From Phorcus lineatus (taxonomy: Eukaryota; Mollusca; Gastropoda; Trochida; Trochidae): a stretch of DNA of 64,000 bases. The position numbers were made by a program, and so were the translations under genes. Of the stretch, positions 61,293-64,000 are shown in pieces. The stretch lies in contig OV121081.1 of the NCBI GenBank assembly GCA_921293015.1, forward strand, positions 48,881,877-48,945,876, read 5' to 3'. The notes beneath the pieces were generated by a model, which saw only the letters and a program-made list of their open reading frames with translations, ran no database searches and was not told where the DNA came from. Within the stretch, counting starts at the first letter, position 1, and every line of letters starts with the position of its first letter.

Positions 61293-62399
61293 TGTCACGG
61301 TGTAACGATATCTAAACTCAGGTGAGACCCGTTATCCGACAGGAAGATAATAAAAGAAAATAATCAGGCCAATAAATAACTAGAGAGAAGCCAATCCGTG
61401 AATCAAGTGATTTATTAGCAGTCAACACAAGACGATAACCGGGTACAGCAACAAGCTACCCGTAATCCACTCAACAGGAGTTAACAACTAATTAAGGAAG
61501 TCAACAACCCATGAATAAACAAATAGACAAACTGTAGGGAATCACTCAAATATACCCCCACACGTTGTAATAACAAGATAAGCTAATGGCCGTCTTAACG
61601 AAATAGCATTCATAAGACAAATCAACACTTGGCGAATATACAAAAGAAGGGAACGGGGCCCGGGTGACCTAACAATAGGGATGTATAAAAATCAAGCACA
61701 CAGTACTTTAGATTATCCCTAATCACTACTTGAGTGAGTAAATGAATAAGAACACTAGATAAGGTATAGTAGAACTTATCAAATAATTGGAGGGAAGGTA
61801 AGGTTAAAACTGTAAGTTCTTAAAGGAAGTGATCACATACTCCAGAAAGGTAAAGAGGAAATAAGGAATATCAACCTCACCAATTCACCTCCAACGTCCC
61901 AGGTCACCCGTGACCTCTCCCCGCAAGGATCAAGCCAGGACTACTGGTACCAGAGCTCGCTCGGCTAATTATTGGTTAAGTTCGGACGTCAGTGAAGACA
62001 AGGCCGAGGAGATGGTAGCTTATCTAAGGATATCGTGAATCTGTGTTTCTTTGCGAAACTAAACTATCCCTAGCTACATTAATAGTTAAGGTATGGAGCC
62101 CTACAATGGCTTATTGTAAAGGGAGTAAACTCCTCTACAAGAACATATAATATATATATATCATGAGTATTGGCATATAAATGCTACATGTAATAAGGCT
62201 GATAAATGGAGCATGAAAATGACATTTGAACATATAAAAATAGCCACAGTCGGCGAATAAAGACATGAATGATAAAAATAGATACATGAATGTAAAGTAC
62301 ATAATATGTACTTTCGATATATACAATAATTGATGATATTTTATGAAAGTACATTAGAGGAGAGGCGAGAAATAGGTCGCACGCTCGAACTGCGTGACA
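61293..62399 (-). mobile_element. Possible solo LTR, 1107 bp
   Basis: Begins TGTCACGGTGTAAC and ends CTGCGTGACA, so the TG...CA ends carry the inverted repeat TGTCACG/CGTGACA. On the minus strand a TATA-like run lies near 62150, and AATAAA (TTTATT at 61408-61413 on +) lies about 115 bases before the end, as in U3-R-U5. Flanks are AACTCC and AACTGA, not a clean duplication. It interrupts the AACNNGTT region and has no internal domain. A TIR transposon is an alternative. Confidence 0.4.
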
Positions 62400-62499
62400 A
62401 ACTGAAAGTTTAGCAGAGTTCATGCAAAACTAAGTTGTCACTCAGTATGTCTTTCCTTTTTTCATTTCCACGTGACTAGAAGGCGTTCGGACTCTACAA

Positions 62500-63230
62500 C
62501 GAGATTCAGGCCTACATTAACTCGTTCACGGGATGTAGAACAATTGCACGTTTTTCTCAACGAATCCTTTGGTCAAATGAGAATACCTTGTTTATTTTAA
62601 TCTGAATTGTGATTTCAGGCATATAGAATTAAAGTTCTAGTATTGAAAAGGGAATATGTTTAAAATGATACAGACGTGTTGTAAGATAATAACGTTAGAG
62701 GGTCTGGGACTGTTTTTTTCAAACTTAAACATATTTCCTTTCACCACATTAGATCTACAAAGAAGAGCACTACGAATGCAGCAGAAACTGATAAGGACAT
62801 TTTTATCACTCTCTCAGGTTGACCAGGTAAATTGAATTGGACCTTTCTCGCAACAAGTTCGCCTGTTATGCACCTAGTTCAACATTTCTTGTTACACATT
62901 AGCCATGCAGTTGCAGTAGGAGTTCGAATTTTTCAATTCGTTTATCGGTTATGTTACGAGTTCCTCGTTCTCTGCAACGCGTTCATCAGTTGTAAAACCA
63001 GTCCCCTTTTTTCCAACACATTTGCAAGACTTTTCAACATACTCACATTGTGGCACTACTTCCACGTTTATCGAAATAGTTCAATTTACATTGTCTCGAT
63101 TGTCTTCACCCTGAGTCACCGCTATAATTTGCTTGAAAGAATGAATGTAGTAACAGAAAACAGTTATTTATTTTAGAAACAGTTCATCAACTAGTTTAGC
63201 TTTGCTGGAACGCGTTCACATTTAGCATAA
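62500..63230 (+). repeat. Decayed AACNNGTT unit
   Basis: CAGGCCTACATTAACTCGTT (62508) parallels 51070 and 56320; CGCAACAAGTTCGCCTGTTA (62849) and GCAACGCGTTCATCAGTTGT (62977) parallel the 39-bp array; TGTCTCGATTGTCTTCACC (63091) recurs at 50949. Heavily mutated. Confidence 0.6.
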
Positions 63231-63599
63231 CATGTTTTTCTTCGAAGCTGAAAGCAGCTTCGCCATATTTCCGATGAGAAAGTATTCTCTGCTGACCATA
63301 CTGATTTCCATCGACACTATTTTGGAATTTTTCGATTTAACATCTATACAACGCTTTTCTATTATATGAACTGTTAACCGTGCTAATGAAACCTTTTTGA
63401 GAACTGGTTCTAACATTTTCAGAGCTTAGAGACCTATATAGGGGATTTCGTCTGTTGTTTCGGAGGTCTCTTGTTTTCTCATAATAACCTACCAGGAAGT
63501 TTTACATTGGACAGTCGAGGCATTTTTTCATATGTATGACCTACCCTGAGTGTGGAAGGTTTTTATATTTTCTTTTCCCCCATACTACAGTCTTTTGGA

Positions 63600-63690
63600 A
63601 AATTCAAAACTTGCAACCTTCCAAGGTGGATTCGAACCCCCAACCCTCTAAACCGTAAGCGAGCGCCCTAACCACTAGTCTTACGGGTCA
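63600..63690 (-). repeat. tRNA-like sequence, probably a SINE head
   Basis: On the minus strand: GTAAGACTAGTGGTTAGGGC (A-box-like), GCTCGCTTACGGTTTAGAG, then GGGTTCGAATCCACC, a perfect B box. Anticodon and acceptor stems do not pair convincingly, so it is not called a functional tRNA. Unlike the other SINE family in the window. Confidence 0.5.
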
Positions 63691-64000
63691 GACAGAATTC
63701 AAGGCTTAGTTTAACAATCTAATGATTGAGGTTAAATTTTCAATTTTAAAAAATCGGTCCAAAAGTTTTTTGATATCTAATCGCTCTTTAATTTCCATTT
63801 TTAAATGCATACAAACATTGATAAGTCATAAAAATAGTGGGACACCTTTTTACCTGCGATAAATTTATAGGATCCAAAAACGGTATCAACCACATGACTT
63901 GTCCATTGTAATTTGTACACCTTACGCCACGAAGAATGCTTTCCACGTGCATTTTGTGCCATGTCAATTACAAAGAGTAAATGTTTGCTTTAAGAGGAAA

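Larger units (their letters stand above)
44213..63230. repeat. 19-kb mosaic marked by AACNNGTT motifs at 20-bp spacing
   Basis: Clusters of AACTAGTT, AACGCGTT, AACACGTT, AACTCGTT and variants recur on a 20-bp grid. Examples: starts at 47477, 47497, 47517, 47537 and 47557; 44298 and 44318; 45022, 45042 and 45062; 61185, 61205 and 61225. The motif is essentially absent as clusters elsewhere in the window. Between clusters lie 150-900 bp of AT-rich filler that is itself shared between copies. Direct and inverted copies of the whole arrangement are present. There is no gene-sized open frame. Function and family are unknown. Confidence 0.8.

Noticed and set aside
63600..63690. Functional tRNA gene on the minus strand
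   Set aside because: The B box is perfect, but the acceptor and anticodon stems do not form; a tRNA-derived repeat is more likely.

Overview
The window is AT-rich nuclear DNA from an animal, most likely a mollusc and probably a bivalve. Genes are split by GT-AG introns. The repeats are of molluscan type: tRNA-headed SINEs whose 3' end reads like AAGCGGCGTTAAACC, and tandem-monomer elements with a CCCCCGCC hairpin plus an ACGG-type microsatellite (pearl/Helitron-like). No repeat library or database was searched, so the taxon is inference.

Layout. 1-17.6 kb holds no exon I can support. It carries two copies of a small CAGGGATT MITE, a young 1.1 kb foldback element and a 2.25 kb TTAA-flanked element with an internal ~190-bp iterated array. 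It also has a SINE, a LINE 3' fragment, and one tandem-monomer element inserted inside another (13.3-15.7 kb). 17.6-31.8 kb is the one confident gene: the last eleven coding exons (425 complete codons) of an oxysterol-binding-protein-related protein of the ORP1/ORP2 group, + strand, covering the whole lipid-binding domain. All splice phases join cleanly. The 5' exons lie outside the window or were not found. A long 3' UTR probably follows, to about 35.83 kb.

36.7-40.5 kb contains a tentative three-exon gene for an 88-residue protein of unknown function, with a TATA-like box at a sensible distance. 40.5-44.2 kb is gene-poor and carries MITE and tandem-monomer fragments.

44.2-63.4 kb is the unusual part. 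I see no normal gene there. It is a mosaic of direct and inverted copies of a non-coding unit, marked by clusters of the 8-bp motif AACNNGTT (AACTAGTT, AACGCGTT, AACACGTT, AACTCGTT) spaced almost exactly 20 bp apart. Its core is a diverged inverted repeat with arms of about 2.9 kb (53.23-56.15 and 57.23-60.64 kb) around a loop of about 1.1 kb. A third copy lies at 49.0-52.0 kb and further fragments on both sides. One arm is broken by a 446-bp MITE whose empty site survives in the other arm, which fixes its TTAA target duplication. A possible solo LTR (61.3-62.4 kb) interrupts the region further. I recognise no described family in it; foldback-type transposon, satellite-derived array and decayed coding repeat all remain possible.
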